A stretch of 64,000 nt of DNA, from assembly GCA_002470515.1 (NCBI GenBank), contig DKML01000015.1, positions 124,001-188,000 on the forward strand. The letters are read 5' to 3'. This document shows, piece by piece, positions 18,283 to 28,016 of the stretch (positions within the stretch are counted from its first letter, which is position 1; every line of letters starts with the position of its first letter). The notes under the pieces were generated by a model, which searched no databases, had not been told where the DNA came from, and saw only the letters and a program-made list of their open reading frames with translations. The translations under genes were made by a program, and so were the position numbers. This DNA is from Proteobacteria bacterium UBA7415. GTDB taxonomy: Bacteria; Pseudomonadota; Gammaproteobacteria; Arenicellales; Arenicellaceae.

Positions 18283-19110
18283 CTAAATTGAGTATTCTGC
18301 AACTACGGGAGTGTGGTCAGAGGGTCGCTCATGCTTGCGTGGAACTTCGTCTATCGAGCTTGCGGTGCTGCGTTTTAACAATTCGCCAGAGCTCAGTACT
18401 AAGTCGATGCGTAAACCTGCATTGGCTCGATAGCCCGCACCCCGATAGTCCCACCACGAATAATGCTCGCCTTGCGGGTTAAAGTGACGGTAAGTGTCGT
18501 ACAGGCCTTCGCTTAAAAGCGTATGTAGCATCAAACGCTCTGTGTCACTGCAATGAATTTTGCCACGCCACGCGACAGGGTCATGACAATCTAGATCGCT
18601 AGGCGTTATATTAAAGTCGCCCAGTAATACTGTGAGAGGGTGCTCGCTAAGTGTACGTCGCATTGTTTTGCGTAAGGCTTTGAACCACGCTTGCTTGTAA
18701 ACGAATTTGTCAGAATCCAGCGCTTGCCCGTTAGGTACGTATACGTTAACGACTCTAACCAGTTCGCCATTCGCGCCAGCAATATCCGCAGCTATATAGC
18801 GTCTCTGCTCATCTTCAAAATCATCCAATGCTGTGCTCACGTTCTGAGCTTCGCGTTTGCTCAATATGGCCACGCCGTTATACGTCTTCTGTCCTAGCGC
18901 AATGCTCGAGTAACCCGTCGCTTTAATCGCCTCAAACGGGAAGTCGGCCTCGACCATTTTTATTTCTTGCAGACACAGCGCGTCGGGTTGGTGCTCGTTT
19001 AACCAAGCGATAACCTGTTCTTCGCGCACTCGCATCGAGTTTACGTTCCAGGTTGCAACCTTAAAGCTAGCCTTTTTATTCGTAGTTGTGCTGTCTGATT
19101 CAGAACTCAT
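18283..19110 (-). CDS. xthA: Exodeoxyribonuclease III
   Basis: The 275-residue protein has the exonuclease III/AP-endonuclease signatures: KVATWNVNSMRVRE near residue 17, LCLQEIKM with the metal-binding Glu, NVYVPNGQ, GDFNITPSDLD, the WDYRGAGYRANAGLRIDLVL segment and the catalytic His in PSDHTPVVAEY. It cuts at abasic sites and degrades one strand from 3' ends in base-excision repair. The length is usual (268 in Escherichia coli). It begins at the ATG at 19110 and lies 76 bases downstream of prlC on the same strand. Confidence 0.93.
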   Translation of the reverse strand: MSSESDSTTTNKKASFKVATWNVNSMRVREEQVIAWLNEHQPDALCLQEIKMVEADFPFEAIKATGYSSIALGQKTYNGVAILSKREAQNVSTALDDFEDEQRRYIAADIAGANGELVRVVNVYVPNGQALDSDKFVYKQAWFKALRKTMRRTLSEHPLTVLLGDFNITPSDLDCHDPVAWRGKIHCSDTERLMLHTLLSEGLYDTYRHFNPQGEHYSWWDYRGAGYRANAGLRIDLVLSSGELLKRSTASSIDEVPRKHERPSDHTPVVAEYSI

Positions 19111-19186
19111 AATTGATTATCGCTGTGTGTCAGTAATTCTTATCTGCTGCCCTAAGGGCTTGTGCGGCAAAGTGAGCGGCCGTTAA

Positions 19187-21223
19187 TTAGAGTATGCCAG
19201 ATTGTTGAAGCAAGGGTTCTATCTCAGGCGCGCGACCTCTAAACGCTAAAAACATTTTATTTGCATCATCAATACCGCCGCGTTCTAAAATGGATTGCTT
19301 AAAGCGGTTGCCTGTTTTTGAGTTGAATATGCCTTCTTCTAAAAATGCGTCAAACGCATCCGCGCTCAAAACCTCTGCCCATTTATAACTGTAGTAGCCA
19401 GCGGCATAGCCGCCAGCAAAGATGTGGCCAAAGCTGTTTTGAAAGCGGTTACTTGTGGGTGGAATACTTACCGCGACTTCTTTGCGTACTTGATCAAGAA
19501 CGCTTTGCACGTTTGATGTGTCATCGCCAGAATGCTCAAGAATCGAATGTATACGTAAATCAAACAGCGAAAACTCTACTTGTCGCAGTGTTTGCATGCC
19601 ACTGTGGAAGTTTTTAGCCGCTCGCATTTTCTCTAACAGGTCTGTTGGTAGAGGCGCTTGCGTATCTACATGCGCTGCAATTAACGCCAAACTTTGCGTT
19701 TGCCAGCACCAGTTTTCTAAAAACTGACTGGGCAGTTCTACCGCATCCCACGCTACACCATTAATGCCAGCAACGCTCATTTCGTCGACCTTGCTTAACA
19801 AGTGATGCAGGGTGTGACCAAATTCGTGGAATAGGGTCTCAACTTCGTCGTGCGTGAGCAGGGCGGGTTGTGAGCCGATGGGTGGCGAGAAATTACAGAT
19901 CAGATACGCGACCGGTAATTGTGTTAACTCGCCGAGCTGTCGGCGATGAATACACGTATCCATCCATGCGCCACCACGTTTGCCCTTGCGCACGTAAAGG
20001 TCTGCAAATAAGCCGCCGATTATTTCGCCGTCTTCATCAAGCACATCAAAATATTGAACGTCCTTGTGCCAAGACTGAACCTTAGTATTGCCTTTTACTG
20101 ATATGCCGAATAAGCGGTTAGTGACGTCGAACAAGCCCTTAAAGACTTGCTCGGCGGTAAAATAAGGTTTCACTTTTTCGTCGGTGAATGCATAGCGCTC
20201 TTCGCGTAAGCGCTCAGAGTAATAACTCGTGTCCCATGCTTCTAGTTCGCCCTTATGGCCTCGTTCTTGAGCAAACACTTTGAGCGCGGCGAGTTCTTTT
20301 TCTGCTACCGGCTTGGCTGAGCGTACCAGGTCATTTAAGAACTGTTCTACAGTGCTTACAGAGTCAGCCATTTTACTGACTAAAGACAAATCGGCGTAGT
20401 TGTTAAACCCCAGCAATTGGGCTTTTTCGTGCTTAAGTGCCAAAATCTCATCCACAATCGCTTGGTTATCAAATTCCGGTGCGTGGCCTTGGTCGCTAGC
20501 ACGACTGCCATAGGCCAAATAGATTTCCTTGCGAAGTTCGCGGTCATGAGCATGCTGCATCACCGCCAAATAGGACGGAATCTGCAGAGTTAACAAATAG
20601 CCATCTAGGTCTTCTTGCTCTGCAAACTGCTTTGCCATTGCCAAGGCGCTGTCTGGTAAGCCGGCTAATTTATCGACATCCTTAATTGGCTTTTTGTATG
20701 CCTGGCTGGCGTCTAACACGTTGCGCTCAAACTGAGTAGACAGTTCTGACAAGCGCTGACTAATTTCAGCAAAGCGGGCTTTATCTGATTGGCTAAGTTC
20801 TGCGCCGCTTAGGCGAAAGTCTCTAATGTTGTTTTTAATTATCTTCTGTTGGGCCGCGCTTAATGTAGAAAAGCTATCAGATGACTCGATTTTCTTAAAG
20901 CGATCAAAGAGTTCAGAGTTCTGACCAACTTCAACGTGGTATTGGGTAAGCAGCGCGATGCCTTGCTCGTATGCTTCACGTAGTTCGGGAGAATCTTGCA
21001 CAGAATTGAGGTGGCTTACAGGTGACCATACGCGGTCGAGTCGTTCATCCACATTCTCTAGCTCTGCTCCGAAGTTGTCCCATGTAGGTGAGCCCAGTGT
21101 CGCTAAACAAGCGATCGCTGCTCGCGACTCCTCTAATACTATTTCTAGGGCAGGTAATACATGTTCTACGTGGATGTCGTTGAACTTGGGTAGATCGCTA
21201 AAATTGAGTAGTGGGTTATTCAT
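19187..21223 (-). CDS. prlC: Oligopeptidase A
   Basis: The 678-residue protein is an M3 zinc metallopeptidase with the active site LFHEFGHTLHHLLS near residue 463 (HExxH) and the third ligand Glu further on. Its length and the start NPLLNFSDLPKFNDI match oligopeptidase A (680 residues in Escherichia coli). It degrades cytoplasmic oligopeptides, including cleaved signal peptides. The ATG at 21223 is used. It lies between lysA and xthA on the same strand. Confidence 0.93.
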   Translation of the reverse strand: MNNPLLNFSDLPKFNDIHVEHVLPALEIVLEESRAAIACLATLGSPTWDNFGAELENVDERLDRVWSPVSHLNSVQDSPELREAYEQGIALLTQYHVEVGQNSELFDRFKKIESSDSFSTLSAAQQKIIKNNIRDFRLSGAELSQSDKARFAEISQRLSELSTQFERNVLDASQAYKKPIKDVDKLAGLPDSALAMAKQFAEQEDLDGYLLTLQIPSYLAVMQHAHDRELRKEIYLAYGSRASDQGHAPEFDNQAIVDEILALKHEKAQLLGFNNYADLSLVSKMADSVSTVEQFLNDLVRSAKPVAEKELAALKVFAQERGHKGELEAWDTSYYSERLREERYAFTDEKVKPYFTAEQVFKGLFDVTNRLFGISVKGNTKVQSWHKDVQYFDVLDEDGEIIGGLFADLYVRKGKRGGAWMDTCIHRRQLGELTQLPVAYLICNFSPPIGSQPALLTHDEVETLFHEFGHTLHHLLSKVDEMSVAGINGVAWDAVELPSQFLENWCWQTQSLALIAAHVDTQAPLPTDLLEKMRAAKNFHSGMQTLRQVEFSLFDLRIHSILEHSGDDTSNVQSVLDQVRKEVAVSIPPTSNRFQNSFGHIFAGGYAAGYYSYKWAEVLSADAFDAFLEEGIFNSKTGNRFKQSILERGGIDDANKMFLAFRGRAPEIEPLLQQSGIL

Positions 21224-21307
21224 TGGGCCTGGGGTGATTAGGGGTGCTAAGGGTGCTTAGTAGTTCTTAAAGTTGGTTTATTCTCAAAGGCATTCGCAGC
21301 AAAAGTG

Positions 21308-22591
21308 CTATTTGCTCGGCAAAGTACTCTCGCCTTCTATTAGCTGTGCCATCGTTTCGCGCGCTCTAATAAGGTGGGTGCAATCGCCATCAACCATAAC
21401 TTCGGCGGTTCTTGGGCGTGAATTGTAATTGCTCGCCATCACAAAACTGTATGCACCCGCCGACTCTATGGCGATCAGGTCGCCCGCGCCTATGGCCAAT
21501 GCTCGGTTGGATCCCAATACGTCAGCAGACTCACACACTGGGCCTACTACTTCATAGTGGCTTAGAAGGCGGCTACTGCTTGCTTCGCTATTAGCGTCAA
21601 CGGCCGTTATGTTGTGATGCGCTTGATACAAAGACGGCCTCATTAGGTCGTTCATTCCGGCATCAATAATTGCGAAATTGGTTGTTTTATCACCCGCCGT
21701 ATTGGTTTTTAGATATTCTACTCGGCTAAGTAAGACACCTGCATTACCAACGATATATCGGCCAGGCTCAATGGCGACGGGTAGTGTTATGCCGCGCTTT
21801 TTCAATGTGTCGAGCATCGCGGCGACGTAGGCCTGCGGTGTGGGTGGTTGCTCATTCGCGTAGCGAATACCTAATCCGCCGCCAAGATCGAGCTGTTTAA
21901 TGTGAATCCCATGTTCGGCGAGCCGCTCGACTAAATCGATTACTCGATCAAGGGCGTCTGAAAAAGGTGACGTGGTGGTGATCTGAGAGCCAATATGGCA
22001 TGCCACTCCATGAACCTGAATATTGGCCATGCTGTTTGCCAACTGATAAACCTCTAGGGCGGCATCAATTGATATACCAAACTTGGCCGTGGCTAGACCG
22101 GTTGAGATATACGGATGAGTCTGTGGGTCTACGTCGGGATTAACCCGTAAGGCAATGCGCGCTGTCTTGCCCAACTCTAGTGCCACACTGTTTATGCGCT
22201 TTAGCTCAGCGGTTGACTCAATATTAAGGCTACCTACGCCGCTATTTAGGGCGTACTCGATATCACTTCTGGATTTGGCAACGCCAGAGAACACTATCTT
22301 GCTGGCATCTCCCCCAGCTTGTAGCACGCGATAAAGCTCACCTGCCGATACAATGTCAAAGCCAGAGCCGAGCTGAGCCAGTACGTTGAGAACAGCAATA
22401 TTAGAGTTGGCTTTCACAGCGTAGTGAATATCATGTGGGTAGTCGCCAAACGCATCATCTAAGTTACGCCATTGGTGTTCGATAAATGCGCGCGAATAGA
22501 CGTACGTAGGCGTGCCGAACTCCTCAGCGATGGAAGGCAGGGGGACTGATTCGGCGTGCATGACGCCGTCATTAAAAGTAAATGCTTGCAT
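21308..22591 (-). CDS. lysA: Diaminopimelate decarboxylase
   Basis: The 427-residue PLP enzyme has the fold-III motifs HYAVKANSN (PLP Lys near residue 60), GSGFDIVSAGEL, HIGSQ near residue 200, LGGGLGI and EPGRYIVGNAGVL, and the substrate-site segment VVGPVCESADVLG. It decarboxylates meso-diaminopimelate to lysine, the last step of the pathway. The gene is preceded on the same strand by an LptM-type lipoprotein gene, the usual gammaproteobacterial arrangement, although dapF is not next to it here. Confidence 0.94.
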   Translation of the reverse strand: MQAFTFNDGVMHAESVPLPSIAEEFGTPTYVYSRAFIEHQWRNLDDAFGDYPHDIHYAVKANSNIAVLNVLAQLGSGFDIVSAGELYRVLQAGGDASKIVFSGVAKSRSDIEYALNSGVGSLNIESTAELKRINSVALELGKTARIALRVNPDVDPQTHPYISTGLATAKFGISIDAALEVYQLANSMANIQVHGVACHIGSQITTTSPFSDALDRVIDLVERLAEHGIHIKQLDLGGGLGIRYANEQPPTPQAYVAAMLDTLKKRGITLPVAIEPGRYIVGNAGVLLSRVEYLKTNTAGDKTTNFAIIDAGMNDLMRPSLYQAHHNITAVDANSEASSSRLLSHYEVVGPVCESADVLGSNRALAIGAGDLIAIESAGAYSFVMASNYNSRPRTAEVMVDGDCTHLIRARETMAQLIEGESTLPSK

Positions 22592-22900
22592 ATATTGGGT
22601 GGTGAATCGAGAGCGGTTGACTAAGTGAAGTTTGGCGAAGAGTTGCCGCCAAAGATTATCGAATAACGTGTGCCTTGCGTATGCCTGTAAGGGGTATGAA
22701 GCTAATGTGGCCTAGCGTTTTTAGAAAGGTTCAACTAGATCAGAGCTATTTATAAGTCTCACGGCATAAAGATTACGAACAAGTCGCAGGAACAGATTTG
22801 TCTTGAACGCCATAACGAACGCCATGCTTAGTGCAGCAGTCTATGCTGTAAGCCAGCTGCCTAAAAGACAGCTCTAGATTGATCTAGCTGACAGGATCCA
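22592..22900. other. Spacer between lptM and lysA
   Basis: This 309-base stretch on the lptM-lysA side shows no open frame with coding features and no clear terminator. It is unusually long for genes that are closely linked in relatives and may carry a separate lysA promoter. Confidence 0.4.
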
Positions 22901-23092
22901 CTATTCGTCTATCTGTTTGTCTCTTTCGGTTTCTACCTGTGCTGCATCTTCTTGCAACGCGTCAACCGGTAGCGGATCGCTAGGTTCAACAATCAACGGA
23001 CCTTTTTGACCGCATGCCCCAAGAGCGAACGCTATCGCGAGTGCAAGGCCAGTATTGCGAATGAACGGTGTTGCTAACGTTAGGTTCTTCAT
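22901..23092 (-). CDS. lptM: LptM-like lipoprotein
   Basis: The product is 63 residues from the ATG at 23092, which has AAAGGAA upstream; an upstream in-frame start at 23149 would give an implausible leader. The hydrophobic segment ends in the lipobox LGAC, followed by GQKGPLIVEP, the hallmark of LptM (YifL), a small outer-membrane lipoprotein that helps mature the LptD-LptE lipopolysaccharide transporter. Position upstream of lysA agrees with the family. The C-terminal tail is acidic. Confidence 0.82.
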   Translation of the reverse strand: MKNLTLATPFIRNTGLALAIAFALGACGQKGPLIVEPSDPLPVDALQEDAAQVETERDKQIDE

Positions 23093-23192
23093 GATATTTC
23101 CTTTAAGTTCTTTATTAATTGTTTTGCTAGCATCGTGCAATACGCACAAATGAATGCCCGCAAAAATAACTAGACGCCCATTTTAGCAAGCA

Positions 23193-24587
23193 TTAGCTAC
23201 TTTGTTCGTCTAAATGTTGTTGTGCTGCTTTTACCGCCATCTTGACTTGGCGCGGTGCCGTCCCGCCAATGTGGTCACGAGCATTAACCGAACCTTCAAG
23301 AGTCAGGACCGCGAATACGTCCTGAGTAATCATCGGACCAAACCCTTGTAATTCTTCCAAGCTTAGCGCTTCTAATGGCTTACCTTGCTCAATGGCGTAG
23401 TGGACGGTATTGCCAACGATTTCGTGTGCGTCTCTAAAGGGCACTTGCTTGACCACAAGGTAGTCGGCTAAATCGGTTGCCGTTGCGTAGCCCTTTAAAG
23501 CCGCTTGATACATGGCATCACGGTTAAATTTTATACTAGGGATCATCTCGGCGAACACCCGCAGGCAGGCGTAAACCGTATCGACACTGTCAAATATCGC
23601 GGGCTTGTCTTCTTGGTTGTCGCGGTTATAGGTCAGAGGCTGAGCTTTCATCAAAACCAATAATGACTGTAGATTACCGATAACTCGCGCGCTCTTGCCC
23701 CGAACTAGTTCAGCAATGTCTGGATTCTTCTTCTGCGGCATAATGCTCGAGCCAGTACAAAAAGCATCCCCAATATCAATAAATTTATAGTTTTCGGAAG
23801 CCCATAATATTAGGTCTTCGCACATGCGTGACAGGTGCATCATTATAAGACTCGCCGCGCTGGCGTATTCAATCAAAAAGTCTCGGTCAGACACTGAGTC
23901 CAGTGAATTGCGACTAGGTTCAGAAAATTCTAGTAATTCGCAGGTGTAGTGCCGGTCTATTGGAAAACTAGTACCCGCTAAAGCGGCTGCACCGAGCGGC
24001 ATGATGTTTACTCGTTTAAGGCAGTCTTCTACGCGTGCTGCATCGCGATCTAGCATCTCGTACCACGCGAGCAAATGGTGGCCTAGGCTGACCGGTTGGG
24101 CGACCTGTAGGTGTGTGAAACCTGGCAGAATGGTGTCTATTTCCTGTTCGGCGGCTGTCACAATTTTTGCCTGTAACGCCCGTAGGCACTCAACAGTATG
24201 GCTACACGCCTCACGCATATAGAGCCGGATGTCGGTTGCCACCTGGTCGTTTCTAGAGCGACCAGTATGCAGTTTCTTGCCTGTATCTCCGATATCTTCA
24301 GTGAGGCGAGCTTCGATGTTCATGTGTACATCTTCGAGTTCGGTCGACCACTCAAACTCTCCCGCTTCTATCTTGTTCTGAATACGAGCTAAGCCGTCTT
24401 CGATCGCTCTTGCTTCATCGTCGGTGAGTACGCCTATTTTTGCCAGCATTTTGCTATGTGCAATCGAGCCTCGTATATCTTGACGATATAGGCGGGAATC
24501 AAAGCTGACAGATTCGGTAAAAGCTTCTACAAGTTGGTTGGTCGGCTCAGTAAAACGACCACTCCAAAGTTTCTTTTGTTGTGTCAC
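23193..24587 (-). CDS. argH: Argininosuccinate lyase
   Basis: The 464-residue protein begins [20 protein letters not shown] and contains [17 protein letters not shown] near residue 106 and the fumarase-superfamily signature [12 protein letters not shown] near residue 280. It splits argininosuccinate into arginine and fumarate, the last step of arginine synthesis. The length is standard. The ATG at 24587 faces the hemC-hemD fusion across a 111-base divergent promoter region. Confidence 0.95.
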   Translation of the reverse strand: MTQQKKLWSGRFTEPTNQLVEAFTESVSFDSRLYRQDIRGSIAHSKMLAKIGVLTDDEARAIEDGLARIQNKIEAGEFEWSTELEDVHMNIEARLTEDIGDTGKKLHTGRSRNDQVATDIRLYMREACSHTVECLRALQAKIVTAAEQEIDTILPGFTHLQVAQPVSLGHHLLAWYEMLDRDAARVEDCLKRVNIMPLGAAALAGTSFPIDRHYTCELLEFSEPSRNSLDSVSDRDFLIEYASAASLIMMHLSRMCEDLILWASENYKFIDIGDAFCTGSSIMPQKKNPDIAELVRGKSARVIGNLQSLLVLMKAQPLTYNRDNQEDKPAIFDSVDTVYACLRVFAEMIPSIKFNRDAMYQAALKGYATATDLADYLVVKQVPFRDAHEIVGNTVHYAIEQGKPLEALSLEELQGFGPMITQDVFAVLTLEGSVNARDHIGGTAPRQVKMAVKAAQQHLDEQSS

Positions 24588-24660
24588 AGGGTAACCAGTC
24601 GGTACAAACGGAGGATTTACAATTATACTCTTACTTTAGCCAACTTGTTAAAGTCTATAG

Positions 24661-24682
24661 AACAAGCTCTATGCAGCTTGTT
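24661..24682 (+). promoter_or_regulatory. Inverted repeat in the leader of the hemC-hemD fusion gene
   Basis: AACAAGCT and AGCTTGTT form a perfect 8-base stem around a 6-base loop, followed at once by TTTT and then the Shine-Dalgarno AAGGA of the gene. It could be an operator, a small attenuator-like terminator, or a hairpin affecting translation. Confidence 0.5.
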
Positions 24683-24698
24683 TTAAGGAAAGCGCGTT

Positions 24699-26453
24699 AT
24701 GAAAACAATCAGAATTGCTACACGCAAAAGCCCCCTAGCCATGTGGCAGGCTAATGACGTGACTGCGCGCCTTCGTCAGGCCCACCCCGGCTTAGAAGTC
24801 GAAATTGTGGGGTTGATGACGCAGGGCGATCGGCTTCTGAGTCAGAGACTCGCGGCACAAGGCGGTAAAGGTTTATTTCTTAAAGAGTTAGAGGCGTCGC
24901 TTTTACGTAACGAAACCGACATAGCCGTACATTCGATGAAAGACGTACCCGTTAAGCTGCCGCCTGGCTTAATGCTTGCTGCTTTTTGCAAGCGTGAAGA
25001 TGCCCGAGATGCTTTTGTGTCCAACCATTACACCAACCTCTATGCCTTGTCTAAAGGCGCTAGAGTGGGTACAGCCAGTTTACGACGTACATCACAACTG
25101 CAAAACGCATTCCCGGCATTAAAGTTTGAGGATCTGCGTGGCAATGTTAATACACGTTTGGCCAAGCTAGATGACGGTGAGTTTGACGCTATTATTCTCG
25201 CGGCTGCGGGACTTATTAGACTAGATTTTGCCACTCGTATTAAGCAGTACATTCCTGTTGAATTATGTTTACCTGCGGTTGGACAAGGCATTATGGGAAT
25301 CGAATGTCGAGAAGGCGATGACGAGGTCATTCAACTGCTAGAGTCATTGAACGATGACGAAAGTGAGCTTTGTTTGCGTGCCGAGCGAGCCATGAACAAA
25401 GGCCTAGGTGGCGGCTGTCACGTACCCATTGCGGGTTATGCGGTTATAGAAAACCGTCGATTGAATTTACGCGGTGTTGTGGGAGAGCCCGACGGCACTA
25501 GAGTACTGGTGAGTGGCTCTGAACGCTCTTTGTCAATAACGGACCCCCTCGCGGATGAAGCGGCTAAGGTCGTCGGCTATAAGCAATACCTTGAGGTGGC
25601 GGATGGCTTAGGACAAGTCGTTGCTCAAAGCTTGCTTAAGCAAGGCGCCAATCAGATTTTGGAATCCCTGTACGAAGAGAGTATCGAGCACTTTAAAACA
25701 GTGGTTTTGACTCGCCAAGAATCTTACCTCGGTAATATGATGGCCGTATTGAAATCATTGGATTTTAAACCAGTACATATCCCGACTTTGGAGATCACTC
25801 CGTATGAAAGCCCCGAGCAAGGATCGCTTTTATCCGAGTTACATCGTTTTACAGACATCGTATTCGTATCGCGCAATGCCGTCGATGTTGGCATGGAGCT
25901 TATTAAAGAACACGGAGGAATTCCTAAAGACGTTCGAGTTATGGCGGTAGGAGCGGAAACAGCAAAGCAGCTATACCGTTTGGGTGTCGAAGCAATGTTT
26001 CCTCAACAAGGCACAGGTGCAGAGGCTTTGTTAGCGGTTGCTCAATTAGCCGATTTGAGTGACAGAAACATACTGATCGTGCGCGGCGACGAAGGCTTGG
26101 ATTGGCCTGCTCAAACTATGCGAAAACGTGGCGCCCTAGTGAAAGAGTTGATTTGCTACGAACAACATCTGGCCGAGAATAGTTTAGCGCTAATGCAGAG
26201 CCTCGCACGTCAAGATGCAAAAGTAGCTGGCGTGTTTGTGCATAGCGCAAGCAGTGCTAAGCAACTGATCCAACTAGCGCGAAGCAAGTTCCCAGCTCTG
26301 CTCGAGTCAGGCATGGTGGCCGGCAGTGATCGAATTGCAGAAAGAGCGAAGGAGTCAGGCTGGAAAGGTCCGATTAGCGTTTCTGAGTCGCCATCAAATA
26401 AAAACATGATGATTAGTTTTTCGAGGATGATGGATCCTAGTAACGCGTCTTAA
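24699..26453 (+). CDS. hemCD: Fused hydroxymethylbilane synthase-uroporphyrinogen III synthase (HemC-HemD)
   Basis: This single 584-residue frame joins two consecutive heme-pathway enzymes. Residues 1 to about 315 are HemC: IRIATRKSPLAMWQA, AVHSMKDVP, GTASLRRTSQL, LRGNVNTRL and the dipyrromethane-cofactor Cys in GGGCHVPIAGY near residue 239. Residues from about 330 to the end are HemD, starting KTVVLTRQES and including DIVFVSRNAVD, VMAVGAETAKQL and FVHSASSAKQL. It would polymerise four porphobilinogens and close the ring to uroporphyrinogen III without releasing hydroxymethylbilane. Most gammaproteobacteria keep hemC and hemD separate. hemX and hemY follow in the usual order. Confidence 0.92.
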   Translation: MKTIRIATRKSPLAMWQANDVTARLRQAHPGLEVEIVGLMTQGDRLLSQRLAAQGGKGLFLKELEASLLRNETDIAVHSMKDVPVKLPPGLMLAAFCKREDARDAFVSNHYTNLYALSKGARVGTASLRRTSQLQNAFPALKFEDLRGNVNTRLAKLDDGEFDAIILAAAGLIRLDFATRIKQYIPVELCLPAVGQGIMGIECREGDDEVIQLLESLNDDESELCLRAERAMNKGLGGGCHVPIAGYAVIENRRLNLRGVVGEPDGTRVLVSGSERSLSITDPLADEAAKVVGYKQYLEVADGLGQVVAQSLLKQGANQILESLYEESIEHFKTVVLTRQESYLGNMMAVLKSLDFKPVHIPTLEITPYESPEQGSLLSELHRFTDIVFVSRNAVDVGMELIKEHGGIPKDVRVMAVGAETAKQLYRLGVEAMFPQQGTGAEALLAVAQLADLSDRNILIVRGDEGLDWPAQTMRKRGALVKELICYEQHLAENSLALMQSLARQDAKVAGVFVHSASSAKQLIQLARSKFPALLESGMVAGSDRIAERAKESGWKGPISVSESPSNKNMMISFSRMMDPSNAS

Positions 26454-26664
26454 TCTTTGCTGATAATGAATGCAACAGAGCGTTAATTTCAATGGCGAGT
26501 GACTGGTTAGCTCTTATCGCTATGCTAAACTGTTTTCTCTTTTTGAACGTTAATACCGAGCTCTGTATCCAAGCAAGGTAAACGCGTCGATATCTTCAAT
26601 ATAGCTTCATGGCTTCAATGGCGAAGCTTACTTTGCTCAAAGATTACACTGTCCCAAAATCACA

Positions 26665-28014
26665 ATGTCAAAAGTCACTAAAACAACAGCCGCGAATACA
26701 ACAACTAGTAAGAAGAAGGTTACCAAGAAAAAGGCAACCAGAAGAACTACAAAGACAGCTGCCGCAAGTACGGCTGCTGATGTGGTTGCTAGTTCAGCAG
26801 GGGCTTCGGTCAACAACCAGGCTGATAGCGTTACTGCTAGCACTATAGACAGCACTCCAAAAAGCACTGAGAGTGACAGTGCAGAAAAGAAACCAACCAG
26901 AGTCGTAAATACTGTGTCCAACCAAAAATCTAATGCATCAAGTACTGCCTCAAGCCCCTCAAGCAAACCTGCAAGTAAATCGGGTTGGGCATTAGCCGTA
27001 ATCGCATTACTTATATCTCTTTTGGCTCTGGCCGGCGTAGCCTACACTTGGTACGACACACAAGTTAAACAAGTCAATGCAGCGTCTAGATTAGTGACAG
27101 ATGTTGCAGAGGTTGGGTCACAAGTCGCTATTCTTGGTGACCGAGTAGAGTCTTTACGCGGTGATGCCAAGGATCTTGTTTCTGCAACACAGTTAGAATT
27201 GCGTGTTGGCCAGTTACAAGAGCAAACGCGCGAGCGATTGACGCAAGTCAGCGCATCGCAAGATGACGTTATAGAACGAATGAGCGCTCTTCAGGACAGC
27301 TTATCGCAAGGTACAACTGACTTTGTTTTGGATGATGTCGCACAGCTATTGAAGTCAGCCAACGTAAGTGTGCTGGTGCTGGGTAATCGTGATGGTGCAA
27401 TCAATGCACTGCAGATCGCTGAACAACAGTTGCAAGACCTTGCTGATCCTCGATTCACTTCAGTTCGCCAAAAAGTCTTAAGTGATATTGCGGCTTTGGA
27501 AGCCGTAGAGCAGGTTGATATGGAGAAACTGTCTGTATCGATTCAATCCTTGGTTGCGGATATTGATAGCCTAGACTTATTTAACGAGCCAGAGGAATCA
27601 AGCCAGGATGTATTGAGCTTGGCCAGCACTGAATCACAAGCCATTGCAGGTTTTAGCGAGGGTTTGCGCGAGATGGGTCGCGATTTTCTGTCGTTGTTTA
27701 CTATTAAGGTGCAGAGAGTAGACCAACCGCCTACTCCGCTATTGGCGCCTGAACAGCGCTATTTCTTGAATCTGAATTTAAGCCTGGCACTTAATAAAGC
27801 GCAGCTCGCGGCCCTGCAAGGTAGACCGCAGATCTTTCAGCAAAGTATTGCAGAAGCGCGTCAGTGGGTAATTGCTTACTTTGATGTAGAAACGCCTAAG
27901 GTTAAAACATTTCTAGAGGGGTTAGCCGAACTCGAACAAACTCAGTTGGATGTTGAGCTACCGTCTGTGGCGCAAGGCTATGCAGAGTTTATTGCAGTGC
28001 GAGGTCAGCGTTAA
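26665..28014 (+). CDS. hemX: HemX-like membrane protein
   Basis: The 449-residue protein has a Lys-, Thr- and Ala-rich low-complexity N-terminus (residues 1-108), one transmembrane segment (WALAVIALLISLLALAGVAYTW), a coiled coil (about 125-215) and a C-terminal HemX domain ending in PSVAQGYAEFIAV. The family is sometimes labelled uroporphyrinogen methyltransferase, but HemX itself lacks those catalytic motifs and its function is unclear. It lies 211 bases after the hemC-hemD fusion and two bases before hemY. Confidence 0.85.
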   Translation: MSKVTKTTAANTTTSKKKVTKKKATRRTTKTAAASTAADVVASSAGASVNNQADSVTASTIDSTPKSTESDSAEKKPTRVVNTVSNQKSNASSTASSPSSKPASKSGWALAVIALLISLLALAGVAYTWYDTQVKQVNAASRLVTDVAEVGSQVAILGDRVESLRGDAKDLVSATQLELRVGQLQEQTRERLTQVSASQDDVIERMSALQDSLSQGTTDFVLDDVAQLLKSANVSVLVLGNRDGAINALQIAEQQLQDLADPRFTSVRQKVLSDIAALEAVEQVDMEKLSVSIQSLVADIDSLDLFNEPEESSQDVLSLASTESQAIAGFSEGLREMGRDFLSLFTIKVQRVDQPPTPLLAPEQRYFLNLNLSLALNKAQLAALQGRPQIFQQSIAEARQWVIAYFDVETPKVKTFLEGLAELEQTQLDVELPSVAQGYAEFIAVRGQR

Positions 28015-28016
28015 TC

